A stretch of DNA of 9,618 nt from Flammeovirgaceae bacterium UBA5867 (GTDB lineage: Bacteria; Bacteroidota; Bacteroidia; Cytophagales; Cyclobacteriaceae): the NCBI GenBank assembly GCA_002432545.1, contig DJFR01000074.1, forward strand, positions 1 to 9,618, in the 5' to 3' direction. Shown in pieces: positions 1-6,464 of this stretch. The translations under genes and the position numbers were made by a program. The notes under the pieces were generated by a model that saw only the letters and a list, made by a program, of their open reading frames with translations, had not been told where the DNA came from and did no database searches. Within the stretch, counting starts at the first letter, position 1; the number at the start of each line of letters is the position of its first letter.

Positions 1-1
1 C

Positions 2-814
2 TTATAGTACCATCTTGTTCAATTGACTTTTGTTTCGCCACTTATACGTATAATTTTCTTCTATATACTTGTGCGTTGTCAATATCTCCGTCCTATCTTC
101 ATGCACAGCCACAGTATGTTCAAAATGTGCTGAAGGTTTTTTATCTGAAGTTCGGATAGTCCATCCGTCCCTCTCTTGCACCACATTCTTTGTTCCCTGA
201 TTGATCATGGGTTCAATCGCGAACACCATTCCAGGTACTATCTTTATTCCTTTACCGCGCTTTCCGTAGTTCGGAACTTCTGGGTCTTCATGAAGTTTCT
301 TTCCAACGCCATGTCCTACCAGCTCTCTTACTACTCCGTATCCGAAACTCTCTACATAACTTTGAACAGCGTACGCAACATCACCAATCCGATTTCCTGC
401 TTTAGCTTGCTCGATTCCTTTGTATAAAGAATCATATGTGCGCTCCAGCAGAAGTAGTGTCTCGTCACCTACCTCTTCCAAAGGATATGTATAGGCTGAA
501 TCACTGTGATAACCTTTATAATACACTCCGCAATCAACAGAGATTATATCAGTTGCTCGTAATTCATAATTTCCAGGGAAACCATGCACCACTACCTCAT
601 TGACAGATATACATAATGAGGCAGGGAATCCATTGTAGTTCTTAAATGATGGAACCCCACCGTTATCCCTAATAAACTCTTCGGCAACCTTGTCCAACGT
701 TAAGGTTTTGACACCAGGCTTTATCAGCTTAGCTATCTCTCCATGTGCTCTCCCAAGAATCTGGGCGCCTTCACGGATCAAAATCAATTCCTCCTCCGTC
801 TTTAAATGGACCAT
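2..814 (-). CDS. map: Type I methionine aminopeptidase
   Basis: Cytosolic metalloprotease that removes the initiator methionine from nascent proteins when the second residue is small. The 270-residue product carries the complete pita-bread metal site: D94, D105, H168 (in VGHGVG), E201 (in AIEP) and E232 (in HFEHT). The spacings of 11, 63, 33 and 31 residues equal those of E. coli MetAP (D97, D108, H171, E204, E235). The substrate-side histidines H77 and H175 are also present. There is no N-terminal zinc-finger or SH3-binding extension, so this is the short bacterial type Ia form. The last ~15 residues are a charged tail beyond the usual end. The ATG lies 6 bp after the secY stop with no Shine-Dalgarno sequence, so it is probably co-transcribed and translationally linked to secY. 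The stop codon is one base from the window edge, so the next gene (infA in many relatives) is not visible. Confidence 0.97.
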   Translation of the reverse strand: MVHLKTEEELILIREGAQILGRAHGEIAKLIKPGVKTLTLDKVAEEFIRDNGGVPSFKNYNGFPASLCISVNEVVVHGFPGNYELRATDIISVDCGVYYKGYHSDSAYTYPLEEVGDETLLLLERTYDSLYKGIEQAKAGNRIGDVAYAVQSYVESFGYGVVRELVGHGVGKKLHEDPEVPNYGKRGKGIKIVPGMVFAIEPMINQGTKNVVQERDGWTIRTSDKKPSAHFEHTVAVHEDRTEILTTHKYIEENYTYKWRNKSQLNKMVL

Positions 815-820
815 TCAGTT

Positions 821-2137
821 TTAGGCCGCAGCAAATTGAGAACGTCCTTTCACTCTACCTGACTTCATCATACCTTCATAATGTCTCATCAGCAAGTAGC
901 TTTCAATTTGTTGAAGAGTATCTAATACGACACCTACAAGAATCAACAATGAAGTACCTCCATAAAACTGAGCGAAGTTCTGACCTACTCCTGCTTTTAC
1001 AGCAAATGCCGGAAGCACCGCTATAGCTGCCAGGAATATTGCACCCGGTAACGTGATCCGTGATAACACGGTATCTATAAATTCAGCCGTTTGTTTGCCC
1101 GGTTTAACACCTGGAACGAAACCGCCATTTCTCTTCAAATTATCAGCGATGTCGTTTGAATTGATCGTAATCGCTGTATAAAAGAACGTAAAGATCAAAA
1201 TCATACTTGCAAACAATACACTATACTGCCATGAGTACGGATCTGAAAAAGTAGATCCTATATATGCTCCAACATCACTATCATTCCATATACCTGCTAG
1301 TAAAGCTGGTATGAACATAAGTGCTTGCGCAAAGATGATAGGCATTACACCAGCAGAATTCAACTTCAATGGTATAAAGTCGCGCTTACCACCATATAAT
1401 TTATTACCTATAACTTGTTTTGCATATTGAATTGGTATTCTACGCGTAGCTTGTGTCAAGGCAATAACAGCAACCACAATTCCAAACAGTGCAAATATTT
1501 CGATGATGAAGAAAATTGCTTTGCCAGGAAACTTATCCGATACTTCAGATACCAATGCTAATGGAAGTCTTGATACTATACCGATCATGATCAGCATCGA
1601 TATACCGTTACCTATTCCTTTATCTGTTATACGCTCCCCTAACCACATGCAGAACATAGTTCCTGCAATGATCAACACAAGCGAAGTAACATAGAACATT
1701 GTACCTGGCGTTGTTATAACAGCCGGATCGATTGTCCCCTTTAAGTAGCTATACCCTTGAAATACTGTAATAACAATCGTTAATACACGGGTTAATTGAT
1801 TCAATCTTTTGCGACCAGATTCACCTTCTTTCTGCAGCTTCTGGAAATAAGGCACAGCAAACGTAAGAAGCTGTACTATAATTGAAGCTGAAATGTAGGG
1901 CATGATACCCAACGCAAAAATAGATGCGTTGTTAAATGCTCCACCAAGAAATGTATTCAGGTACCCAAGAATCCCGCTAGTATTTCTAGTCGGATCCAAC
2001 AGGTTTGGATCAATACCTGGTAATACAATGAAAGATCCGAGTCTGAATATGATCAGAAATCCAATAGTATTAAGGATTCTGACTCTCAGATCTTCAATTG
2101 AAAAGATGTTCTTTATGGTCTGAAAGAATCGCTTCAT
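821..2137 (-). CDS. secY: Protein translocase channel subunit SecY
   Basis: Integral inner-membrane protein that forms the SecYEG channel for export and membrane insertion of proteins. The 438 residues match the family size (about 440) and show ten hydrophobic segments. Recognisable landmarks are the plug/TM2 stretch with GIMPYISASIIVQLL (77-91), the cytosolic loop with KLQKEGESGRKR (100-111), the TM5 motif GNGIS (176-180), the LKLNSAGVMP block before TM7 (257-266), and the C5 loop with GFVPGVKPGKQT (339-350), which contacts SecA and the ribosome. The C-terminus is short and basic (MKSGRVKGRSQFAAA). The start ATG overlaps the rplO stop by one base (TAATG), so translation is probably coupled to L15. 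Placement at the distal end of the spc genes is the standard bacterial arrangement. Unlike in Firmicutes, no adk gene separates it from map. Confidence 0.98.
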   Translation of the reverse strand: MKRFFQTIKNIFSIEDLRVRILNTIGFLIIFRLGSFIVLPGIDPNLLDPTRNTSGILGYLNTFLGGAFNNASIFALGIMPYISASIIVQLLTFAVPYFQKLQKEGESGRKRLNQLTRVLTIVITVFQGYSYLKGTIDPAVITTPGTMFYVTSLVLIIAGTMFCMWLGERITDKGIGNGISMLIMIGIVSRLPLALVSEVSDKFPGKAIFFIIEIFALFGIVVAVIALTQATRRIPIQYAKQVIGNKLYGGKRDFIPLKLNSAGVMPIIFAQALMFIPALLAGIWNDSDVGAYIGSTFSDPYSWQYSVLFASMILIFTFFYTAITINSNDIADNLKRNGGFVPGVKPGKQTAEFIDTVLSRITLPGAIFLAAIAVLPAFAVKAGVGQNFAQFYGGTSLLILVGVVLDTLQQIESYLLMRHYEGMMKSGRVKGRSQFAAA

Positions 2138-2583
2138 TACTTAACCGTTGTAGCAGTTCCGCCTACTTTTTCAATTGCTTGTGTCGCTGTTGCAGAGAAA
2201 GCGTGTGCTTCAACACTCACTTTAGCTTTAAGTTCTCCTCTGCCTAAAACTTTCACTTTATCATTTTTACCAATCACACCATTCTCTACTAATACTTGTA
2301 AAGTTAATGCATTGGTTTTAGCCTTCTCAGCCAAACCCTCAAGAATGTCCAAATTAACAGCCTTGAAGTATTCTTTATTATTATTCTTAAATCCAAACTT
2401 AGGCACACGGCGCTGTAGTGGCATTTGTCCACCTTCGAAACCGGCTTTCTTAGCATAACCAGATCTGGATTGAGCACCTTTGTGACCACGTCCCGCTGTG
2501 CTACCGCCTGAACCTTGACCACGGCCAAGTCTCTTGTTTGTTTTTGTAGAACCTTCAGCAGGTTTAAGTGTATGCAATTTCAT
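2137..2583 (-). CDS. rplO: 50S ribosomal protein L15 (uL15)
   Basis: Large-subunit protein that binds 23S rRNA with a long extended N-terminal arm and joins late in 50S assembly. The 148-residue product is normal for bacterial L15. It opens with the typical Gly/Arg-rich arm: KRLGRGQGSGGSTAGRGHKG (17-36), then SRSG (39-42) and the FEGGQMPLQRRVPKFGF block (49-65). A globular C-terminal half follows. The ATG lies one base after the rpmD stop, and the TAA stop shares its last A with the secY ATG, so the three genes are tightly packed and probably translationally coupled. Confidence 0.98.
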   Translation of the reverse strand: MKLHTLKPAEGSTKTNKRLGRGQGSGGSTAGRGHKGAQSRSGYAKKAGFEGGQMPLQRRVPKFGFKNNNKEYFKAVNLDILEGLAEKAKTNALTLQVLVENGVIGKNDKVKVLGRGELKAKVSVEAHAFSATATQAIEKVGGTATTVK

Positions 2584-2584
2584 C

Positions 2585-2764
2585 TTAAAGTTCTTTTACT
2601 GTGATCAAGTGATTCACTTTTGAAATCATTCCAGCAATCTGAGGAGTCAATTCTACCTCTACTGCCTTATTGATTTTGCCGAGGCCCAATGCAACCATAG
2701 TGCGCTGTTGAGTCTCCGGTCTTTTAATCATGCTTCTGGTCTGGGTAATTTGTACTTTCGCCAT
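2585..2764 (-). CDS. rpmD: 50S ribosomal protein L30 (uL30)
   Basis: Small large-subunit protein with a ferredoxin-like fold. I translated this short frame by hand: 59 residues beginning MAKVQITQTRSMIKRPETQQ and ending SKVNHLITVKEL. It carries the L30 hallmarks: a KVQITQTRS strand, the KRPETQQRTMVALGLGKINK segment (14-33), and a C-terminal MISKVNHLITV strand (46-56). The length equals the usual bacterial 58-60 residues. It sits in the canonical position between rpsE (5-bp gap) and rplO (1-bp gap). At under 60 codons it is easily missed by length-filtered gene finding. No Shine-Dalgarno is visible; the sequence just upstream is the rpsE stop region. Confidence 0.97.
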   Translation of the reverse strand: MAKVQITQTRSMIKRPETQQRTMVALGLGKINKAVEVELTPQIAGMISKVNHLITVKEL

Positions 2765-2769
2765 GATGC

Positions 2770-3288
2770 TTAACCGTTAAATACTTTCGACAATGAAACT
2801 CCTCTGTTCTTAGCAACAGTATATGCATCGCGCATGCTAGTCAATGCTTTGAAGGTAGCCTTCACCACGTTGTGTGGATTTGAAGACCCTTTAGATTTTG
2901 CCAACACGTTGTGTACGCCAGCACTTTCCAAAACAGCACGCATCGCACCACCCGCTATAACACCTGTACCAGGTGACGCAGGCTTCAGCAGTACAAAACC
3001 ACCACCGAATTTACCGAGCGACTCATGAGGAACTGTCCCTTTAATAATAGGAACCTTCACCAGATGCTTCTTTGCATCGTCTATACCTTTTGTGATGGCA
3101 TCAGTCACTTCATTGGCTTTGCCAAGTCCATAACCCACTACTCCATTGCCATCCCCAACGACAACGATCGCTGCGAAGCTAAATCTACGACCACCTTTTA
3201 CCACCTTTGCAACACGCTCAATGGCTACTACGCGTTCTTTCAGATCGATTTCGCTGGCTTTAACTGTGCTAATATTGCTTACTGACAT
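2770..3288 (-). CDS. rpsE: 30S ribosomal protein S5 (uS5)
   Basis: Small-subunit protein at the mRNA entry side, involved in decoding accuracy together with S4 and S3. The 172-residue product has both expected domains. The N-terminal double-stranded-RNA-binding-like S5 domain includes LKERVVAIERVAKVVKGGRR (16-35) and the FSFAAIVVVGDGNGVVGYG strand-loop. The C-terminal domain includes PGTGVIAGGAMRAVLESAG (106-124) and the loop GVHNVLAKSKGSSNPHN (124-140). Length is close to E. coli S5 (167). It follows rplR by 10 bp with no Shine-Dalgarno-like sequence before the ATG. Confidence 0.98.
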   Translation of the reverse strand: MSVSNISTVKASEIDLKERVVAIERVAKVVKGGRRFSFAAIVVVGDGNGVVGYGLGKANEVTDAITKGIDDAKKHLVKVPIIKGTVPHESLGKFGGGFVLLKPASPGTGVIAGGAMRAVLESAGVHNVLAKSKGSSNPHNVVKATFKALTSMRDAYTVAKNRGVSLSKVFNG

Positions 3289-3298
3289 ATTTCAGTTC

Positions 3299-3649
3299 TT
3301 AGAATTTTAATCCACCTTCTCTGGCACCTTCCGCCAAAGCTTTAATATTTCCATGGTACAGATAACCATTACGGTCGAAAACGATCGACTGAATTCCGGA
3401 AGCAATTGCTTTCTCAGCGATTTTCTTTCCTACGTTCTTCGAGTTTTCAATATTCAGCTTTGCCTTTTCACCTAGTTCAGTGGTTGAAGCAGCTGCTACA
3501 GTAACCCCGTTTATGTCATCAATGATCTGTACATAAAGTCCGCGATTACTTCTGAATACCGACAATCTTGGTCGTTCTGTGGTTCCGTTGATTCTTTTAC
3601 GAACACCGGCCTTTATTCTTTCGCGTCTTTCTCTATTCTTGCCTGCCAT
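3299..3649 (-). CDS. rplR: 50S ribosomal protein L18 (uL18)
   Basis: Large-subunit protein that binds 5S rRNA and, with L5, anchors the central protuberance. The 116 residues match the family length (about 117). The basic N-terminus (MAGKNRERRERIKAGVRKRI) is followed by the conserved RPRLSVFRSN block (26-35) and the C-terminal FDRNGYLYHGNIKALAEGAR segment ending EGGLKF, all typical of bacterial L18. It lies 35 bp after rplF, the widest spacing in the downstream half of the cluster. I see no promoter or hairpin in that spacer. It has no Shine-Dalgarno before the ATG. Confidence 0.98.
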   Translation of the reverse strand: MAGKNRERRERIKAGVRKRINGTTERPRLSVFRSNRGLYVQIIDDINGVTVAAASTTELGEKAKLNIENSKNVGKKIAEKAIASGIQSIVFDRNGYLYHGNIKALAEGAREGGLKF

Positions 3650-3684
3650 AGCTTAGTTACTCTATGATGCTTTTATTAGTTTAA

Positions 3685-4236
3685 TTATTTAGCAGCAGCT
3701 TTACCAGCTTTTCTGCGAACAAACTCACCCGTGAAGCGAATACCTTTTCCTTTGTAAGGCTCAACTTTGCGAAGTGACTTAATTTTTGCAGCTACCTGAC
3801 CTATCAATTGCTTATCAATTCCTTCCAGTATAATTGTAGGGTTCTGACCTTTCTCCTGAATAGCCTGAACTTTAATTTCTGATGGGACTGCTAAGAACAC
3901 ATTGTGTGAATAGCCTAAGCTTAGTTCCAAAACGTTTGATTGAGCAGTTGCTTTATAACCAACACCAACCAATTCAAGTTGATGTTTATATCCTTTCGAT
4001 ACGCCTTCGATCATATTAGCGATCAATGCACGATATAAACCATGCATAGATTTATGACGCTTTTGTTCCGTTGGGCGCTCAACTAATACGGTTCCGTCTT
4101 CTTGCTTTATTACAAAATCAGGATCGATTGACTGGTGTAATTCACCCTTAGGTCCTTTTACGCTTACTTTGTTATTAGCAAAGTTAAACGTAACACCTGA
4201 CGGGATCGAAACTGGTTTACTTCCTATACGTGACAT
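3685..4236 (-). CDS. rplF: 50S ribosomal protein L6 (uL6)
   Basis: Large-subunit protein near the GTPase-associated region and sarcin-ricin loop, made of two tandem copies of one alpha/beta fold. The 183-residue product begins MSRIGSKPVSIPSGV, the typical L6 opening, followed by KVSVKGPKGELHQ. It closes with the L6 signature region VEPYKGKGIRFTGEFVRRKA (158-177). A short basic Ala/Lys tail (GKAAAK) ends it. Length is near E. coli L6 (177). The start ATG is 15 bp after the rpsH stop and is preceded by an AGAAGGA sequence at 5-nt spacing, one of the few Shine-Dalgarno-like sites in this cluster. Confidence 0.98.
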   Translation of the reverse strand: MSRIGSKPVSIPSGVTFNFANNKVSVKGPKGELHQSIDPDFVIKQEDGTVLVERPTEQKRHKSMHGLYRALIANMIEGVSKGYKHQLELVGVGYKATAQSNVLELSLGYSHNVFLAVPSEIKVQAIQEKGQNPTIILEGIDKQLIGQVAAKIKSLRKVEPYKGKGIRFTGEFVRRKAGKAAAK

Positions 4237-4241
4237 TTGCT

Positions 4242-4248
4242 TCCTTCT
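4242..4248 (-). promoter_or_regulatory. Shine-Dalgarno-like site before rplF
   Basis: Read on the minus strand, AGAAGGA ends 5 nt before the rplF ATG, inside the short rpsH-rplF spacer rather than in coding sequence. Most other starts in this window lack such a match, as is usual in Bacteroidota, so it may be a functional site or an A/G-rich coincidence. Confidence 0.4.
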
Positions 4249-4251
4249 TTA

Positions 4252-4650
4252 TTAGTAAACGTAACATAATACTTCACCACCGACATTGAGGGTACGTGCT
4301 TCCTTGTCTGTAATTACTCCCTTCGAAGTTGACAATATAGCTACTCCTAAACCGTTCAATACACGAGGTAAAGAGCTTGTGTCTGCATAGGTTCTAAGAC
4401 CTGGCGTACTTACACGCTCTAACTTTGTGATTGCTGATTGTTTGGTTTCAGGATTGTATTTCAATGCAATCTTGATACTACCTTGTCTGTCAGCAACGTC
4501 CTCGAACTTATAGTTCAGGATATAACCCTTATCAAAAAGAACCTTGGTAATTTCTTTCTTGAGGTTGGATGCAGGGATCTCCACTACGCGGTGGTTCGCC
4601 TTAATGGCATTCCGCAACCGGGTTAAGTAATCTGCTATCGGATCAGTCAT
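4252..4650 (-). CDS. rpsH: 30S ribosomal protein S8 (uS8)
   Basis: Primary 16S rRNA-binding protein of the central domain of the 30S subunit. In E. coli it is also the translational repressor of the spc operon. The 132 residues match the family. The N-terminal domain starts MTDPIADYLTRLRNAIKANH, followed by IPASNLKKEI. The C-terminal RNA-binding domain contains LPRVLNGLGVAILSTSKG (94-111), with the STSKG loop and GVITDKEARTLNVGGEVLCY, both typical of S8. It is the first gene after the 213-bp gap, which holds a consensus Bacteroidota promoter and a terminator-like hairpin. It is therefore probably the first gene of a second transcript covering rpsH to map. Its ATG is preceded by AAAAGGA at 8-nt spacing, unlike most neighbours. 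Confidence 0.98.
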   Translation of the reverse strand: MTDPIADYLTRLRNAIKANHRVVEIPASNLKKEITKVLFDKGYILNYKFEDVADRQGSIKIALKYNPETKQSAITKLERVSTPGLRTYADTSSLPRVLNGLGVAILSTSKGVITDKEARTLNVGGEVLCYVY

Positions 4651-4658
4651 TTTATTCG

Positions 4659-4665
4659 TCCTTTT
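4659..4665 (-). promoter_or_regulatory. Shine-Dalgarno-like site before rpsH
   Basis: Minus-strand AAAAGGA ends 8 nt before the rpsH ATG, in non-coding leader sequence. It is the best-spaced ribosome-binding match in the window and belongs to the gene that would lead the transcript from the internal promoter. In Bacteroidota the anti-SD is usually sequestered, so actual use is uncertain. Confidence 0.45.
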
Positions 4666-4670
4666 ATATT

Positions 4671-4704
4671 AAAAAGCAAGCCCGCGTTTTTTAAACCGGG
4701 CTGC
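4671..4704 (-). terminator. Terminator-like hairpin in the rpsN-rpsH gap
   Basis: On the minus strand AGCCCG (4702-4697) pairs perfectly with CGGGCT (4684-4679). The stem can continue inward as GTTT/AAAC with one bulged G and an AAA loop. Outward, counting one bulged T, it can extend to GCAGCCCG/CGGGC-TGC. TTTTT (4675-4671) follows directly. A GC-rich stem followed by a T run is the intrinsic-terminator pattern, and it would act on transcripts arriving from rpsN. The same bases overlap the predicted start point of the rpsH promoter, so the hairpin could instead be a leader structure or attenuator. Confidence 0.6.
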
Positions 4705-4734
4705 AAAGATATATAACAATTTATATTATCCAAA
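4704..4734 (-). promoter_or_regulatory. Bacteroidota-type promoter upstream of rpsH
   Basis: On the minus strand TTTG (4734-4731) is followed by exactly 19 bases and then TATCTTTG (4711-4704). This matches the known Bacteroidota primary-sigma consensus: -33 TTTG and -7 TAnnTTTG with about 19-21 bp between. The spacer is strongly A/T-rich. Transcription would start about 3-8 bases downstream, roughly 4701-4696, giving a leader of about 50 nt before rpsH. It is the only place in the cluster where I found both elements at correct spacing, and it lies in the largest non-coding gap. Promoter activity is inferred, not shown. Confidence 0.7.
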
Positions 4735-4842
4735 CTGTTATCTGGTTTCGTCTCAATTGTTATCGAGAGACCTTGATACTCAGCACCGTATGTTTTGAGA
4801 TTAATTCCAGCACATTAAAATACTGGTTTGCTGTGTGAGATT

Positions 4843-4854
4843 TGTGTGTGTGTG
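4843..4854. repeat. (TG)6 dinucleotide run
   Basis: Six perfect TG units (CA on the transcribed sense strand) begin 9 bp beyond the rpsN stop. Similar GTGTG/CACAC bits lie just beside it. The run is in non-coding sequence at the upstream end of the 213-bp gap. It may be a slippage-prone microsatellite with no function. Confidence 0.75.
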
Positions 4855-4863
4855 CCGGAGTAA

Positions 4864-5133
4864 TTACCAGCTCGCCTTTGTCAGACCAGGGATTTTGCCT
4901 GCTGAAGCCATTTCGCGAAATACGTTACGGCAAACTCCAAATTTACCGATGTATCCTTTTGGACGACCAGTGAGCTTGCAACGATTTTTTAAACGAACTG
5001 GAGAAGCATTGCGCGGAAGTTTATCCAACGCTGCATAGTCACCAGCTTCCTTAAGAGCCTTACGCTTTGCTGCATATGTAGCAACCAGCTTTTCTCTTTT
5101 TGTCTGTCTTGCTATTACTGATAATTTAGCCAT
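4864..5133 (-). CDS. rpsN: 30S ribosomal protein S14 (uS14), zinc-free form
   Basis: Small-subunit protein of the 30S head, near the A and P sites. The 89-residue product is the long, zinc-free (C-) type: it lacks the paired CxxC motifs of the ~61-residue zinc form and keeps only C52 and C68. Typical features are the basic helical N-terminus (MAKLSVIARQTKREKLVATY), PRNASPVRLKNRCKLTGRPK (40-59), and the C-terminal FGVCRNVFREMASAGKIPGL (65-84) ending TKASW. It begins 8 bp after rplE. It is the last gene before the 213-bp gap, so a hairpin beyond it may end a share of the upstream transcripts. Confidence 0.98.
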   Translation of the reverse strand: MAKLSVIARQTKREKLVATYAAKRKALKEAGDYAALDKLPRNASPVRLKNRCKLTGRPKGYIGKFGVCRNVFREMASAGKIPGLTKASW

Positions 5134-5141
5134 GCTCGATA

Positions 5142-5693
5142 TTAGTTTTTGGTAGCAAAGGGCATTCCGAATGCTTTCAGAAGCTCAAAGCTTTCTTCGT
5201 CTGTTGTTGCAGTAGTAACGAATGTAATATCCATACCACTGATTTTATTTACTTTCTCTATAGAAATCTCAGGGAAAATGATCTGCTCCTTCACACCCAA
5301 TGTGTAGTTACCACGACCATCAAATCCTTTATTGCTAACACCTTTGAAGTCACGCACACGAGGAAGCGCTATACTCATAAGCCTGTCGAGGAATTCGTAC
5401 ATTTTATCTCCGCGAAGAGTAACACGAACACCTATTGGCATGTTCTCTCTAAGTTTAAAGTTAGAGATAGCTTTCTTAGATTTTGTAGAGACAGCTTTCT
5501 GACCGGTGATGTTTGTGATCTCTTCGATCGCAACATCAATCAATTTCTTATCGGTTACAGCTACGCCCATACCTTTGTTAATGCAGATCTTCTCGATCTT
5601 TGGAACCTGCATAACAGATGAATATTCGAATTTCTGCTTTAAAGCAGGGACAATTTCACTTGTGTATTTGTCCTTTAATCTTGGAGTTGCCAT
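5142..5693 (-). CDS. rplE: 50S ribosomal protein L5 (uL5)
   Basis: Large-subunit protein that binds 5S rRNA and touches the P-site tRNA and the 30S head. The 183 residues match the family (E. coli 179). Signature segments are VPKIEKICINKGMG (30-43), the TGQKAVSTKSKKAISNFK region (63-80), LPRVRDFKGVSNKGFDGRGN (110-129) and TLGVKEQIIFPEI (131-143). The start ATG overlaps the rplX stop by one base (TAATG), implying coupled translation with L24. A GGAG sequence about 16 nt upstream is too far away to be a convincing ribosome-binding site. Confidence 0.98.
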   Translation of the reverse strand: MATPRLKDKYTSEIVPALKQKFEYSSVMQVPKIEKICINKGMGVAVTDKKLIDVAIEEITNITGQKAVSTKSKKAISNFKLRENMPIGVRVTLRGDKMYEFLDRLMSIALPRVRDFKGVSNKGFDGRGNYTLGVKEQIIFPEISIEKVNKISGMDITFVTTATTDEESFELLKAFGMPFATKN

Positions 5694-6034
5694 TACTTAA
5701 TAAATTCTCCGGTTTTCTTAGAAAATCTCTTCAGCTTACCTTTATCGTCAAGCTTACGACCAACACGGGTTAATTTCCCGCTGGCAGGATCAATCAGTTG
5801 TAAGTTACTGATGTGAATAGATGCCTCAGTCTTTTTAATTCCACCTTCAGGCTTACCTGCAGATGGCTTCGTATGCTTTGTTACGATATTAACACCTTCT
5901 ACTACTGCTCTGTTTTTATCGAGCAATACTTCCAGTATTGTACCTTCTTTACCTTTATCATCTCCGGCGATAACTCTTACCTTATCACCTCTGCGAATGC
6001 CCAACTTAGGCTGTTTGTTGCTTTTTCTTTCCAT
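5693..6034 (-). CDS. rplX: 50S ribosomal protein L24 (uL24)
   Basis: Assembly-initiating large-subunit protein that binds the 5' domain of 23S rRNA near the tunnel exit. The 113-residue product contains a KOW motif at about 15-41 (RGDKVRVIAGDDKGKEGTIL). The L24-typical segment VVEGVNIVTKHTKPSAGKPE (44-63) and the ASIHISNLQLIDP strand (71-83) follow, then a basic C-terminus. It is slightly longer than E. coli L24 (104), mainly through a polar N-terminus (MERKSNKQPKLGI). The ATG is 3 bp after the rplN stop, and the stop overlaps the rplE start. Confidence 0.98.
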   Translation of the reverse strand: MERKSNKQPKLGIRRGDKVRVIAGDDKGKEGTILEVLLDKNRAVVEGVNIVTKHTKPSAGKPEGGIKKTEASIHISNLQLIDPASGKLTRVGRKLDDKGKLKRFSKKTGEFIK

Positions 6035-6037
6035 GGC

Positions 6038-6406
6038 TTAAATAACTTCTGGGGCCAATGAAACAATTTTCATGAACTGCTTCTCACGAAGCTCACGAGC
6101 CACTGGACCGAATATACGGGTTCCGCGAGGTTCATCTTGAGCATTCAAAAGAACGGCAGCGTTATCTTCAAAACGGATGTATGAACCGTCTTTTCTTCTA
6201 ACTTCTTTTGTAGTTCTTACTACAACAGCTTTGGTTACAGTTCCTTTTTTCACCTGGCTGCTAGGCAGTGCAGACTTTACTGTAACTACGATCTTGTCGC
6301 CTACAGAAGCGTAACGTCTTCCGGTACCGCCAAGCACGTGCATACAAAGTACTTCCTTTGCTCCACTGTTATCTGCTACGGTAAGTCTGGATTCGGTGCG
6401 TATCAT
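6038..6406 (-). CDS. rplN: 50S ribosomal protein L14 (uL14)
   Basis: Beta-barrel large-subunit protein forming intersubunit bridges near 16S helices 14 and 44. It is also the docking site of the silencing factor RsfS in other bacteria. The 122 residues equal the usual length. The N-terminus reads MIRTESRLTVADNSGAKEVL. It is followed by VGDKIVVTVKSALPSSQVKK (36-55), the RRKDGSYIRFEDNAAVLLN strand pair, and RGTRIFGPVARELRE near the C-terminus, all hallmark L14 blocks. It lies 60 bp after rpsQ, the second-largest spacer here, which contains a weak inverted repeat. Confidence 0.98.
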   Translation of the reverse strand: MIRTESRLTVADNSGAKEVLCMHVLGGTGRRYASVGDKIVVTVKSALPSSQVKKGTVTKAVVVRTTKEVRRKDGSYIRFEDNAAVLLNAQDEPRGTRIFGPVARELREKQFMKIVSLAPEVI

Positions 6407-6435
6407 ATCTTTATATCTTCAGTTCTGTTTATCCT

Positions 6436-6464
6436 TTAAGCTGAGCGTTATATTGTTCAGTTAA
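6436..6464. repeat. Imperfect inverted repeat between rpsQ and rplN
   Basis: TTAA-G-CTGA (6436-6444) is mirrored by TCAG-TTAA (6457-6464) around a 12-base centre, giving eight base pairs with one bulged base. The stem is A/T-rich at its base and has no T-tract suited to termination, so it might be a weak RNA hairpin in the rpsQ-rplN spacer, a processing site, or chance. Confidence 0.35.

Noticed and set aside
745..1026. Plus-strand open frame of 93 codons opposite map and secY
   Set aside because: It lies antisense to two well-conserved genes, has no family resemblance, and its composition is that of a mirrored coding sequence.
2394..2401. TAAGTTTG on the minus strand inside rplO, resembling a -7 box
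   Set aside because: No TTTG lies at the expected 19-base spacing upstream, and it is within conserved coding sequence.
2304..2528. Minus-strand 74-codon frame inside rplO
   Set aside because: It is fully contained in the confidently identified L15 gene in another frame, with no recognisable motif.
4750..4771. GTCTC/GAGAC inverted repeat as a second terminator
   Set aside because: The stem is only five base pairs with a 12-base loop and no following T-run, so termination is not supported.
4864..5133. S14 lacking zinc-binding cysteines as a damaged gene
   Set aside because: The 89-residue zinc-free form is a normal, widespread S14 type. Its length and conserved blocks are intact.
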